This document shows positions 50,735-58,518 of a stretch of DNA of 64,000 nucleotides, piece by piece. Where the stretch lies: positions 119,752 to 183,751 of the forward strand of contig NZ_FCOF02000012.1 of assembly GCF_001544755.2 (NCBI RefSeq). Direction: 5' to 3'. The notes beneath the pieces are model-generated. The model worked only from the letters and a program-made list of their open reading frames with translations, was not told where the DNA came from and ran no database searches. The first letter of the stretch is position 1, and every line of letters begins with the position of its first letter. A program made the position numbers and the translations under genes. Source of the DNA: Caballeronia catudaia (GTDB lineage: Bacteria > Pseudomonadota > Gammaproteobacteria > Burkholderiales > Burkholderiaceae).

Positions 50735-51298
50735 TTAGATCTTGCCGATCAGGTCGAGCGACGGGGTCAGCGTTTCAGCGCCCGGCGTCCACTTGGCGGG
50801 GCAGACTTGGCCCGGGTTCTTCGCGATGTATTGCGCAGCCTGAACCTTGCGGAGCAGTTCGCCCGCGTCACGGCCGATACCGTTGTCGTGCACTTCGCAC
50901 AGCTTGATCTCGCCTTCCGGGTTGATCACGAACGTGCCGCGCAGCGCCAGGCCTTCTTCTTCGATCAGAACGTCGAAGTTGCGCGAGATCGCGAGCGTCG
51001 GATCGGCGATCATCGGGTATTCGATCTTCTGGATCGTGTCCGACGTGTCATGCCAGGCCTTGTGCGTGAAGTGCGTGTCGGTCGAGACCGAGTAGATTTC
51101 GACGCCGAGCTTCTTGAACTCTGCGTAGCGGTCAGCCAGGTCGCCCAGTTCCGTCGGGCACACGAACGTGAAGTCGGCCGGGTAGAACACGAACACCGAC
51201 CACTTGCCCTTCAGGCTTTCGTCGGTGACGGTCACGAATTCACCGTTGTGGTAGGCGGTTGCTTTGAACGGCTTGACTTGGCTGTTGATGATGGGCAT
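50735..51298 (-). CDS. ahpC: Alkyl hydroperoxide reductase peroxiredoxin subunit AhpC
   Basis: 187-residue typical 2-Cys peroxiredoxin. The peroxidatic cysteine is in [14 protein letters not shown] (near residue 47) and the resolving cysteine in [11 protein letters not shown] (near 166); the C-terminus DLIGKI is complete. Reduces alkyl and hydrogen peroxides with electrons from AhpF. ATG 51298 has AAGGAAA about 8 bases upstream. In many betaproteobacteria it is controlled by OxyR; a candidate half-site is noted upstream. Confidence 0.96.
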   Translation of the reverse strand: MPIINSQVKPFKATAYHNGEFVTVTDESLKGKWSVFVFYPADFTFVCPTELGDLADRYAEFKKLGVEIYSVSTDTHFTHKAWHDTSDTIQKIEYPMIADPTLAISRNFDVLIEEEGLALRGTFVINPEGEIKLCEVHDNGIGRDAGELLRKVQAAQYIAKNPGQVCPAKWTPGAETLTPSLDLIGKI

Positions 51299-51391
51299 TT
51301 ACCGGTTTCCTTTTGGAGTGGTGGTGAAGAAGTCAGTGAACTATACAGTAAAACTATCGTAATCGCGAAGTGGATTGATTTTATTGGTGGG

Positions 51392-51417
51392 ATAGGACGA
51401 ATCTATCGCGACGATAT
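51392..51417. promoter_or_regulatory. Candidate OxyR half-site upstream of ahpC
   Basis: The arrangement ATAG-N7-CTAT (51392-51406) fits the OxyR tetranucleotide pattern, and a third partial element ATAT follows at 51414-51417 with a 7-base spacer. It lies 94 bases upstream of ahpC and 85 bases before the divergent NADP reductase. Only part of the four-element consensus is present, so this is a weak prediction. Confidence 0.3.
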
Positions 51418-51501
51418 GACTCGCTGCACTACGCTTGCATCAAGCATCGCGCGTATTCGATTGACGTGGTGGCTTACATCTCGATTTCAACTGGAGGCGG
51501 T

Positions 51502-52197
51502 ATGAAAATCGGAATAATCGGCGCCGGGAATATCGGTTCCGTTCTGGCTTTGCGGTTCGGTGAAAACGGTCATGACGTGCGGATCGCCAATTCGCGCGGT
51601 CCGGCGTCGCTCGCGGATATCGAGCGGCAAACCGGCGCGACCGCCGTCGAGGCACGCGACGCGGTGAAAGACGCGGACGTGGTCGTCGTCACGATTCCGC
51701 AGGCGAAGGTGCCGAACCTGCCGAACGACCTGTTCGCGGGCGTGCCGGCGAGCGTCGTCGTCATCGACACGGGCAATTACTATCCGCAGCAGCGCGACGG
51801 GCGCATCGAAGCCATCGAGAAGGGCACGCCGGAGAGCCGCTGGGTCGAGCAGCAGATCGGCCGTCCGGTCGTGAAGGCGTTCAACAATATTTATGCGGAT
51901 CACCTGAAGACGCGCGGCAAGCCCGCGGGCACGCCGGGGCGCATCGCGCTGCCCGTCGCGGGCGATGATGCGAAGGCGAAAGCCGTCGTGATGAAGCTGG
52001 TCGACGAAATCGGCTTCGATGCCGTCGATGCGGGCGAAATCGACGATTCGTGGCGTCAGCAGCCCGCGACGCCCGTCTACACCGGCGACTTCGACGCGGC
52101 CGGCGTGCGCGCGGCGCTGAAAAACGCCGACCCCGTGCGCAAGCCCGAATGGCGCGCGACCGACGGCAGCCCCGGCACGTTCGAGCGTCCCGCGTGA
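51502..52197 (+). CDS. NADP-binding oxidoreductase, F420-reductase-like (FNO family)
   Basis: 231-residue Rossmann protein of the F420-NADP oxidoreductase/NAD_binding_F420 family. The N-terminal [13 protein letters not shown] motif (residues ~4-16) binds the dinucleotide and RIANSRGP (about 30-37) fits NADP preference. The remainder has [14 protein letters not shown] and [13 protein letters not shown]. Cofactor F420 is not known to be made by this group, so it is probably an NADP-linked reductase of another substrate. ATG 51502 has GGAGG 6 bases upstream; the 51466 start is longer and unsupported. Divergent from ahpC. Confidence 0.86.
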   Translation: MKIGIIGAGNIGSVLALRFGENGHDVRIANSRGPASLADIERQTGATAVEARDAVKDADVVVVTIPQAKVPNLPNDLFAGVPASVVVIDTGNYYPQQRDGRIEAIEKGTPESRWVEQQIGRPVVKAFNNIYADHLKTRGKPAGTPGRIALPVAGDDAKAKAVVMKLVDEIGFDAVDAGEIDDSWRQQPATPVYTGDFDAAGVRAALKNADPVRKPEWRATDGSPGTFERPA

Positions 52198-52297
52198 GCG
52201 CAGCGGGGGGCGGATTAAGCGGAACGCCCGTACGGGAAAGCGCGGGAAGCGGCGTGCGCCGTGCGACAATCTGCAAACTTTCCCGATGGGCTTTACC

Positions 52298-53032
52298 ATG
52301 ACGAACCGGGCTGGCGCAGTTATCGAGCCAAAAGTCCCGGCGTCGTGGACTCGCAGATTGACTATGAAAACCGCTTCTCCCCCGCAGGACGTGCAGGACA
52401 CGCTACATCGCTTCGGCGAGTGCGACGAGTGCGCGGATGTCGAACTCGTCGCAACCGCCACCATCCCGACGCGCTACGGCACGTTCGGTTCGTATGTGTA
52501 TCGCGTGAAGCATACGGACGTCGAGCACATCGCCTTCGTGATGGGCGACGTGAGCGGCGGCGATCCGGTATTGACGCGCCTGCATTCGGAATGCGTGACG
52601 GGCGATGTGTTCGGCTCCTACCGCTGCGACTGCGGCGAGCAACTGGATCTGGCGCTGCGCTATATCGCCGCCGAGAGCCGCGGCATTCTGCTGTATCTGC
52701 GCGGGCATGAAGGCCGCGGCATCGGCCTCGCGAACAAGATCCGGGCGTACGCGCTTCAGGAGCAAGGTCTCGATACCGTCGATGCGAACCTGCATCTCGG
52801 CCTGCCCGACGACGCCCGCGAATACGATTCGGCCGCCGCCATCCTGCGCGCGATGAACGTGAAGTCGGTGCGGCTGATGAGCAACAACCCGTCGAAGTTC
52901 GACACGCTGCTCAAACACGATATTCCCGTCTGCGAACGCGTCGCGCTCGCCATTCCGATGCGCGAGGAAAACGAGCGCTACATCAAGACGAAGCAGGCGC
53001 GTTTCGGCCATTACTTCGACGAGAACGAATAA
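52298..53032 (+). CDS. ribA: GTP cyclohydrolase II
   Basis: About 244 residues. GTP cyclohydrolase II converts GTP to the first riboflavin pathway intermediate. The zinc site is seen as [20 protein letters not shown] (Cys-x10-Cys-x-Cys), and further motifs are [16 protein letters not shown] and [15 protein letters not shown]. It is not fused to a RibB domain and no rib gene adjoins it, so it may be an accessory copy. The start is uncertain: ATG at 52286, 52298 or 52364 are all in frame and none has a strong ribosome site; 52298 has GATGGG 8 bases upstream and is used here. Confidence 0.88.
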   Translation: MTNRAGAVIEPKVPASWTRRLTMKTASPPQDVQDTLHRFGECDECADVELVATATIPTRYGTFGSYVYRVKHTDVEHIAFVMGDVSGGDPVLTRLHSECVTGDVFGSYRCDCGEQLDLALRYIAAESRGILLYLRGHEGRGIGLANKIRAYALQEQGLDTVDANLHLGLPDDAREYDSAAAILRAMNVKSVRLMSNNPSKFDTLLKHDIPVCERVALAIPMREENERYIKTKQARFGHYFDENE

Positions 53033-53041
53033 CGCGCGGCC

Positions 53042-53776
53042 TCACTTCGCGTCGTGAAAAATCACCCCGAGCATATGCCGCCGCCCCGAGCGCAGGCGGC
53101 TCACGCCATGTTTCATATTCACGCGATACGGCCCGCGCGTGCCTTGCACCGGCCGATGATGCACCGCGAAGAACACCGCATCGCCCTGTGAAAGCGGCAC
53201 GACTTCCGCGCGCGACTGCATCCGTGGGCGCTGTTCGGTCATCACGAATTCGCCGCCGCTGAAATCGCGGCCGGGCGCGGAAAGCAGGATCGCCATCTGA
53301 ATCGGGAACACGTGCTCGCCGTAGAGATCCTGATGCAGACAGTTGTAATCGCCGGGCACGTAACGTAGCAACAGCGGCGTCGGCCGCGTCTGCCCCGCGC
53401 GATGACAGCGCTCGATGAACTCCGCGTGCTCGCGCGGATAGCGCGTCTCGATGCGCATCGCCTCGTTCCAGCGATTCGCAATCGGCGCGAGATGCGGATA
53501 GACCGCGTGCCGCACGCCTTCCAGCGTATCGGGCAGCGGATACGCGAAATACTTGTATTCGCCGCGCCCGAAACCGTGGCGCTCCATCACGACACGGCTG
53601 CGGAACGCATCGTTGCGATCGTAAAGCGTGGCAAGCGCCTCGCATTCGTCGCGCGAGAGCAGTCCCGGCGCGACGGCGCAACCGTAGCCGTCCAGTTGTG
53701 CTTCGAGACCGGCCCAGTCGAGCGCGCCGATGCGTTCGCCAATATCTTCCGCCGCCGCGCGTTCGAGCACTTTCAT
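53042..53776 (-). CDS. 2OG-Fe(II) oxygenase
   Basis: 244-residue Fe(II)/2-oxoglutarate-dependent dioxygenase-like protein. The metal motif HQD is in CLHQDLYGEHVFP (near residue 146) with the distal histidine in MKHGVSRLRSGRRH (near 225) and the 2OG-contacting arginine close by. It resembles prolyl-4-hydroxylase-type or AlkB-like folds, but it lacks the AlkB signature, so the substrate is undefined. ATG 53776 lies 82 bases from the hemerythrin stop on the same strand, so they may be co-transcribed. It is convergent with ribA. Confidence 0.82.
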   Translation of the reverse strand: MKVLERAAAEDIGERIGALDWAGLEAQLDGYGCAVAPGLLSRDECEALATLYDRNDAFRSRVVMERHGFGRGEYKYFAYPLPDTLEGVRHAVYPHLAPIANRWNEAMRIETRYPREHAEFIERCHRAGQTRPTPLLLRYVPGDYNCLHQDLYGEHVFPIQMAILLSAPGRDFSGGEFVMTEQRPRMQSRAEVVPLSQGDAVFFAVHHRPVQGTRGPYRVNMKHGVSRLRSGRRHMLGVIFHDAK

Positions 53777-53858
53777 ATCGTTTCTCCGGATGTGCGTGAG
53801 TCTGCCTGCAGTGTGCGCTGCGCACGGGAGTCATGCACTCCGGGTCTTGCTCTGAAAT

Positions 53859-54353
53859 TCAATGCGCCAACGCAGCTTCCGCGATGCGCTCGCGCAGCAC
53901 CGCCTTGCGCGCGGCCATCTTCGCGCCGAGCGTGACGAGATCGATCTGCATCTTGCGCATTTCCGGAAACAGCGTGGTTTCCTCTTCGTCGATGTGGTGC
54001 GTCGCATTCGCCTTCAGCACCTTGAAGGTCGCATCGAAACCGTCTTCGCCGGCTCTCAGCGTCGCGAATCGCTCGATCAGCGCCATCACCAGAAAATGCC
54101 CGACGTAGGCCTCGTCGACGTCGACGCGCTCCTGCGAGGCAAGCGTCTCCTGCGCAGCCGGATACAACAGTTCTTCCTCGACGATCGTGTGGATCGTCAG
54201 CAATTCGCACGCGCGTTGCACGAGCGAGTTCTTACGTTCGTTGTCGCCGGCGTCCGCGCGTTCGAAGGCATCGAACAGTTGTTCGATCGCGCGATGATCG
54301 GCTTCGAGCATGTCGAGCGCATCGGCGGGTCGCGGGGTATGAGCGATAGACAT
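53859..54353 (-). CDS. Hemerythrin-domain protein
   Basis: 164-residue hemerythrin HHE-domain protein. Metal ligands are visible along the helices: ADHRAIEQLF (near residue 20), LTIHTIVEEELLYP (near 51-60), YVGHFLVM and HHIDEEETTLFPEM near 113-124. It probably binds a di-iron centre; relatives repair iron-sulfur clusters or sense oxygen/NO. The start ATG 54353 has GGAGAACC upstream; the frame from 54425 is longer without support. It lies 82 bases upstream of the 2OG oxygenase gene. Confidence 0.87.
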   Translation of the reverse strand: MSIAHTPRPADALDMLEADHRAIEQLFDAFERADAGDNERKNSLVQRACELLTIHTIVEEELLYPAAQETLASQERVDVDEAYVGHFLVMALIERFATLRAGEDGFDATFKVLKANATHHIDEEETTLFPEMRKMQIDLVTLGAKMAARKAVLRERIAEAALAH

Positions 54354-54436
54354 GGGGTTCTCCAATAGGGGCTCTGCCGGTCCGTGGGGACATCTCCGTG
54401 TCCCTGAGGCGTCGGTGTCTAGCAAGACGAATGCCC

Positions 54437-54460
54437 GCGAATGGATCAGCGAATGGATCA
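54437..54460. repeat. Perfect 12-bp tandem duplication
   Basis: GCGAATGGATCA occurs twice in direct tandem (54437-54448 and 54449-54460) in the gap between the hemerythrin and the nuclease-helicase. A 6-bp stem hairpin (54466-54471 with 54475-54480) follows and may act as a weak end signal for the helicase. Confidence 0.55.
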
Positions 54461-54483
54461 GTTAACGGCGGCGCCCGCCGCGT

Positions 54484-56805
54484 CTAAATAGTCGATTCCC
54501 TCGACGTGCTCAAGTCCCGTTGCCGCAGCACTTTCACCTGCCACCATGCGGGCAGCAGGCGTCGCACCTCGGCGCGCGCGAAGCGGTCGTCGATGAGATA
54601 GAGCACGCCGCGATCGAGCGGCCCGCGGATCACGCGTCCGGCCGCCTGCACGACTTTCTGCAAGCCGGGAAACAGGTACGTGTACGCGTAACCCTCGCCG
54701 AAGGCCTCGTGCATGCACGCCTTCATCTGCTGATTGACGGGATTCAGTTGCGGCAGGCCCAGCGTCGCGACGAACGCGCCGATGAGCCGCGAGCCCGGCA
54801 GATCGATCGCCTCGCCGAACGCGCCGCCCAGCACCGCGAAGCCGACGCCGCGGCCATCGGGCACGAAGCGCGCGAGGAATTCGCGTTGCGCCGCCTCGCT
54901 CATCGCGCGCGATTGCTGCCAGCATGGAATCGACGGATGCCGCGCCGTGAGCGCCGCCGCGACCTGCGCGAGATACTCGAAGCTGCTGAAAAAGCTCAGA
55001 TAGTTGCCTTCGGCGCGGAAAAACTGCGCTGCGATCAGATCGGCGATGCGATCGACGGAGCGCTCGCGGTCGCGATAGCGCGTCGAAAGATCGGCGATCG
55101 CGCGCACGTCGAGTTGATCGGCGGAAAAGGGCGATTCGACATCGATGCGCACGTTCGATGCCGGCAAGCCGAGCGTATCGGCGTAGAAATGCGCGGGCGT
55201 GAGCGTCGCGGAAAAGAGCGCGACGCTGTGGGCGCGCGCGAAACGCGGCGCGAGATGCGGCGCGGGAATCACGTTGCGCAGGCACAGCACGGCGTTGCGC
55301 TTCTTCGCGTTCGATGCTGCGCCGGTCAGCGTGATATCGAAGATCGAATGCGTGCCGAAGCGCTCGGCGATGCGCGCGAAGTGCACGGCATCGAAATAGA
55401 AGCGCAAGGTGTCGGGCGTGAAGACGTCGGGCTGCTCGCCGAGCGTTTCGGTCATTAGCGAAAGGGCCTGGCCGAGCGCGGTCAGAAAGCGCGCGGGCGC
55501 TTCCGTATGCGCCGCGTATTCGATGTTCGACGCGTGTTGCGCCGCCGCCGTCTCGCTCCAGCATCGCGCGACGCGATTCAGCGCTGCCTTCAGCAATGGC
55601 GGCGCGGCCCGGCGCATCGCGTTGAAGGCGGCCTGATCGAGCGTGGCGGAATACATGCCGCGCGCGCGTTCGACGAGGTTATGCGCTTCGTCGACGAGCA
55701 CCGCGACGCGCCAGCGATTCGCCTCCGCGAGCGCGAAAAGCATCGCGCTCGTATCGAAGTAATAGTTATAGTCGCCGACGATCACGTCGCCCCAGCGCGA
55801 CAACTCCTGGCTCAGATAGTACGGACAGACCTCGTGCCGGCGCGCGACGTCGGCGATGGCCGCGCGATCGAGCTGCGCGCGGTCGAGCGCGGCGGCGCGC
55901 GCATCGGCGAGACGATCGTAGAAGCCGCGCGCGAGCGGACACGATTCGCCGTGACACGCGCGATCGGGATACTCGCAGGCCTTGTCGCGCGCGACGAGCT
56001 CGACGACGCGCAAGGGCGTGGCGGCGAGCGTCGTCAGCGCATCGAGGGCGAGCTGGCGTCCCGCGCTTTTCGCAGTGAGGAAGAGGATTTTGTCGAGCCG
56101 CTGGCCCGGCCACGCCTTCAGCAGCGGGAAGAGCGTGCCGACCGTCTTGCCGCTGCCCGTCGGCGCTTGCGCGGCCACACAGCGCCCCGACACCGCCGAG
56201 CGATACACGGCTTCGGCGAGCGCACGCTGGCCCGGCCGAAAATCCGCGTGTGGAAAGGCGAGCGCCGTGAGCGCGGCATCGCGGGCCGCGCCATGTGCCA
56301 GTTCCTGCCGCGCCCACGCGATGAAGCGCTCGCACTGCGCGTCGAAGTGCGCGGCGAGCGCGGCCGCAGTCTGCGTCTCGACGAGCACGCTTTCCGTCTG
56401 ATCGACGATATCGAAATACACGAGCGCGATCTCGATGGATTCGAGCCCGAGCTTGCGGCACATGAGATGCCCGTAGACGCGCGCCTGCGCCCAGTGCAGA
56501 TGCCGATGATTCTGCGGCATCGACTCCAACTTGCCGCGATGCGTCTTGATCTCTTCGAGCCGATTGATCGCGGGATCGTAGCCGTCGGCGCGGCCCCGCA
56601 CGAGCAGCGGCCCGAATTCCGCTGAAAGCGAAATTTCCTTCTGATAGCCCGCCGCGCGCCGGCCCGTGACCGTCACATGGCCCGCGACGCCTTCCTGCGC
56701 GCTCGGCGTGGGCGTGAAGCGCAGATCGAGATCGCCCTGTTTGGCCGTGAACTCGCACAGCGCGCGCACGGCGACGGTGTAGGCGGGCTCGGATACTGTA
56801 TGCAT
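54484..56805 (-). CDS. Nuclease-helicase: PD-(D/E)XK domain fused to a Rad3/XPD-type Fe-S helicase
   Basis: About 773 residues. The N-terminal ~150 residues have a Cas4/RecB-like nuclease signature: GRADGYDPAINRLEEIKTH (about residues 70-88) with the D...ExK pattern. The DinG/XPD-like superfamily 2 helicase follows: Walker A APTGSGKT (~213), four Fe-S cysteines between ~275 and ~325 (CEYPDRAC, ESCPL, EVCPYY), DEAH in VLVDEAHNLVE (~370) and motif VI QAAGRVIRGPLDRG near 740. It likely resolves damaged DNA structures. The start ATG 56805 lies inside a LexA box (56796-56811), so it may be leaderless or the start may be GTG 56769. Follows a MocR gene. Confidence 0.87.
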   Translation of the reverse strand: MHTVSEPAYTVAVRALCEFTAKQGDLDLRFTPTPSAQEGVAGHVTVTGRRAAGYQKEISLSAEFGPLLVRGRADGYDPAINRLEEIKTHRGKLESMPQNHRHLHWAQARVYGHLMCRKLGLESIEIALVYFDIVDQTESVLVETQTAAALAAHFDAQCERFIAWARQELAHGAARDAALTALAFPHADFRPGQRALAEAVYRSAVSGRCVAAQAPTGSGKTVGTLFPLLKAWPGQRLDKILFLTAKSAGRQLALDALTTLAATPLRVVELVARDKACEYPDRACHGESCPLARGFYDRLADARAAALDRAQLDRAAIADVARRHEVCPYYLSQELSRWGDVIVGDYNYYFDTSAMLFALAEANRWRVAVLVDEAHNLVERARGMYSATLDQAAFNAMRRAAPPLLKAALNRVARCWSETAAAQHASNIEYAAHTEAPARFLTALGQALSLMTETLGEQPDVFTPDTLRFYFDAVHFARIAERFGTHSIFDITLTGAASNAKKRNAVLCLRNVIPAPHLAPRFARAHSVALFSATLTPAHFYADTLGLPASNVRIDVESPFSADQLDVRAIADLSTRYRDRERSVDRIADLIAAQFFRAEGNYLSFFSSFEYLAQVAAALTARHPSIPCWQQSRAMSEAAQREFLARFVPDGRGVGFAVLGGAFGEAIDLPGSRLIGAFVATLGLPQLNPVNQQMKACMHEAFGEGYAYTYLFPGLQKVVQAAGRVIRGPLDRGVLYLIDDRFARAEVRRLLPAWWQVKVLRQRDLSTSRESTI

Positions 56806-56818
56806 GTACAGCAGTCTA
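56796..56818 (-). promoter_or_regulatory. LexA (SOS) box overlapping the start of the nuclease-helicase gene
   Basis: CTGTATGCATGTACAG (56796-56811, the same on both strands except for orientation of the core) matches the LexA consensus. On the minus strand a TAGACT -10-like hexamer (56818-56813) ends two bases before the box, with a CTGAAA -35 at 16-base spacing upstream. The helicase ATG (56805-56803) lies inside the operator, so transcription and initiation would be close together. It differs from the uvrA box at one core base only. Confidence 0.83.
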
Positions 56819-56836
56819 GCATGCGGAAATCGCCTT

Positions 56837-58240
56837 TCAGGACGCCGCGCGCAGCAGTTCTCCGAGCGTTTTCATCGCGTTTTCGATCTGCGGCGACCAC
56901 GGATGGCCGAAGTTGATGCGCACGTAATTCCCATACGCGTGGCGCGCGGAAAAGATCGGTCCGGGTGTGACGTTGATGCCGTCTTCGAGCGCTCGCCGAT
57001 GCAACTGCATCGCATCGACGTGCTCTGCGAGTTGCAGCCACAGGAAGTAGCCGCCGTCGGGCTGTTGATAAATGATTTGAGAAGGCAGCCAGCGCGCGAT
57101 GGCGCTTTCCATCGCGTCGCGTTGCGTGAGGAGCGCGCCGCGCAGCTTGCGCAAATGCTTGTCGAAACCGCCGTGCTGCAAATAATCGGCGATGCCCGCC
57201 TGAATCGGAATGCTGGTCGAGATGCTCGTCATCAGCTTGAGACGGCGGATTGCATCGGCGAAGCGGCCGGCCGCGACCCAGCCGAGCCGATAACCCGGCG
57301 CGAGCGTCTTCGAAAGCGACGCGCAATGCATCACCAGACCTTGCGTATCGAAGGCTTTCGCGGGCGGCGGACGGTCCTGCGCAAAATGCAGTTCGCCATA
57401 GACATCGTCTTCGATGAGCGGAACGTCGTGCTTCGCGAGCAACGCGACGAGCGCGCGCTTCTTCTCGATGGACAGCGTGACGCCCGTCGGATTCTGAAGG
57501 TTGGTCATGAACCAGCACGCGCGCACCGGATGCTTGTGCAGCGCTTGCGCGAGCACGTCGAGATCGAGGCCGTCGCGTGGATCGACGGGAATCTCGACCG
57601 CGCGCAAGCCCAGATGCTCGACGGCCTGCAACGCGGCATAGAAGCACGGCGATTCGATGGCGACGACATCGCCCGGCTTGGTCACGGCCATGAGGCAGAG
57701 CGTGAGCGCTTCCATCGCGCCGTTCGTGACGATGAGTTCGTCCACCGGCTGCGCGATGCCCATGCCGATGTAGCGCAGCGCGATCTGCCGCCGCAATGGT
57801 TCGTTGCCCGGCGGCATGTCGACGACGGTGCTCCACGGATCGAGCATGCGCGACGCGTGCGCGAGCGACTTCGCGAGGCGCGCCAGCGGAAACAGTGTCG
57901 GCGATGGAAACGCGGAGCCGAGCGGCACGACATCCGGACGCTTCACGGCATCGAGCACGGAGAAGACGAGACTGCTCACGTCGATGGGCGCGGGTTCTTT
58001 CAGCGTCGCGCTCTCTTTTGGCGCGAGCGCCGCGCCCGGCGCGACGTAATAGCCGGAACGCTCGCGCGCGCGGATCAAACCCCACTCTTCGAGCAGGTAG
58101 TACGCGCGAAAGACCGTCGACTGGCCGACGCCGTATTGCGTCGTCAGATGGCGCACCGAAGGCAGGCGCGTGCCCACGGGCAACCGGCCCGCGCGAATCT
58201 CGGCGGCCATCGTGTCGGCAAGGGCTTGGTAGCGCTTCAT
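56837..58240 (-). CDS. MocR-type PLP-dependent transcriptional regulator
   Basis: 467-residue GntR-aminotransferase fusion. The winged helix is LPVGTRLPSVRHLTTQYGVG then QSTVFRAYYLLEEWG, and the aminotransferase part has ESPCFYAALQAVEHLG, IEDDVYGELHFAQD and the PLP lysine in SLSKTLAPGYRLGW (near K311). It is close in layout to the regulator at 36681. Start ATG 58240 has no strong ribosome site. The nuclease-helicase gene follows 31 bases downstream with its own LexA-controlled promoter; a shared transcript is possible. Divergent from the lipoprotein/flavoprotein genes (146 bases). Confidence 0.87.
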   Translation of the reverse strand: MKRYQALADTMAAEIRAGRLPVGTRLPSVRHLTTQYGVGQSTVFRAYYLLEEWGLIRARERSGYYVAPGAALAPKESATLKEPAPIDVSSLVFSVLDAVKRPDVVPLGSAFPSPTLFPLARLAKSLAHASRMLDPWSTVVDMPPGNEPLRRQIALRYIGMGIAQPVDELIVTNGAMEALTLCLMAVTKPGDVVAIESPCFYAALQAVEHLGLRAVEIPVDPRDGLDLDVLAQALHKHPVRACWFMTNLQNPTGVTLSIEKKRALVALLAKHDVPLIEDDVYGELHFAQDRPPPAKAFDTQGLVMHCASLSKTLAPGYRLGWVAAGRFADAIRRLKLMTSISTSIPIQAGIADYLQHGGFDKHLRKLRGALLTQRDAMESAIARWLPSQIIYQQPDGGYFLWLQLAEHVDAMQLHRRALEDGINVTPGPIFSARHAYGNYVRINFGHPWSPQIENAMKTLGELLRAAS

Positions 58241-58386
58241 CGCGTGCGTGATCGAAAGACCGCGCTCGGCTCGACGCGGCGCGAAATTGTCTCACACGGT
58301 TTTGCGAAGGAATATTGGCGCGCCGCCGGGCGTTTAATGAACAAGCGGCTTCATCGCCGCGTGGGGCTCTTATTTGGAGGTATGTC

Positions 58387-58518
58387 ATGAAGCTCGCCAG
58401 AATCGCAACCGTCGTGCTCGCGCTGCTCGCCGGTCTGCTCGCGGGGTGTCAGACCGCCGACGGCGGCGCCAGCTCGTCCGGCACGACGTCCGGCAGCGGC
58501 AGCAGCGGCGGATATTGA
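58387..58518 (+). CDS. Tiny lipoprotein (43 residues)
   Basis: 43-residue secreted peptide: a cationic start, a hydrophobic core (IATVVLALLAGLLAGC) with the lipobox LLAGC near residue 21, and a Gly/Ser-rich tail (GASSSGTTSGSGSSGGY). It is preceded by a strong ribosome site GGAGGT with ATG 58387. The stop TGA overlaps the TTG start of the flavoprotein gene by three bases (TTGA), so translation is coupled. The function is unknown; such small lipoproteins often accompany exported enzymes or act as leaders. Confidence 0.75.
   Translation: MKLARIATVVLALLAGLLAGCQTADGGASSSGTTSGSGSSGGY

Noticed and set aside
51502..52197. True F420-dependent reductase
   Set aside because: The fold is F420-reductase-like, but no F420 biosynthesis is expected in this group; NADP-linked activity on another substrate is preferred.
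54484..56805. Cas4/DinG of a CRISPR system
   Set aside because: Nuclease-helicase architecture is suggestive, but no array or cas gene lies nearby, while a LexA box indicates DNA repair.
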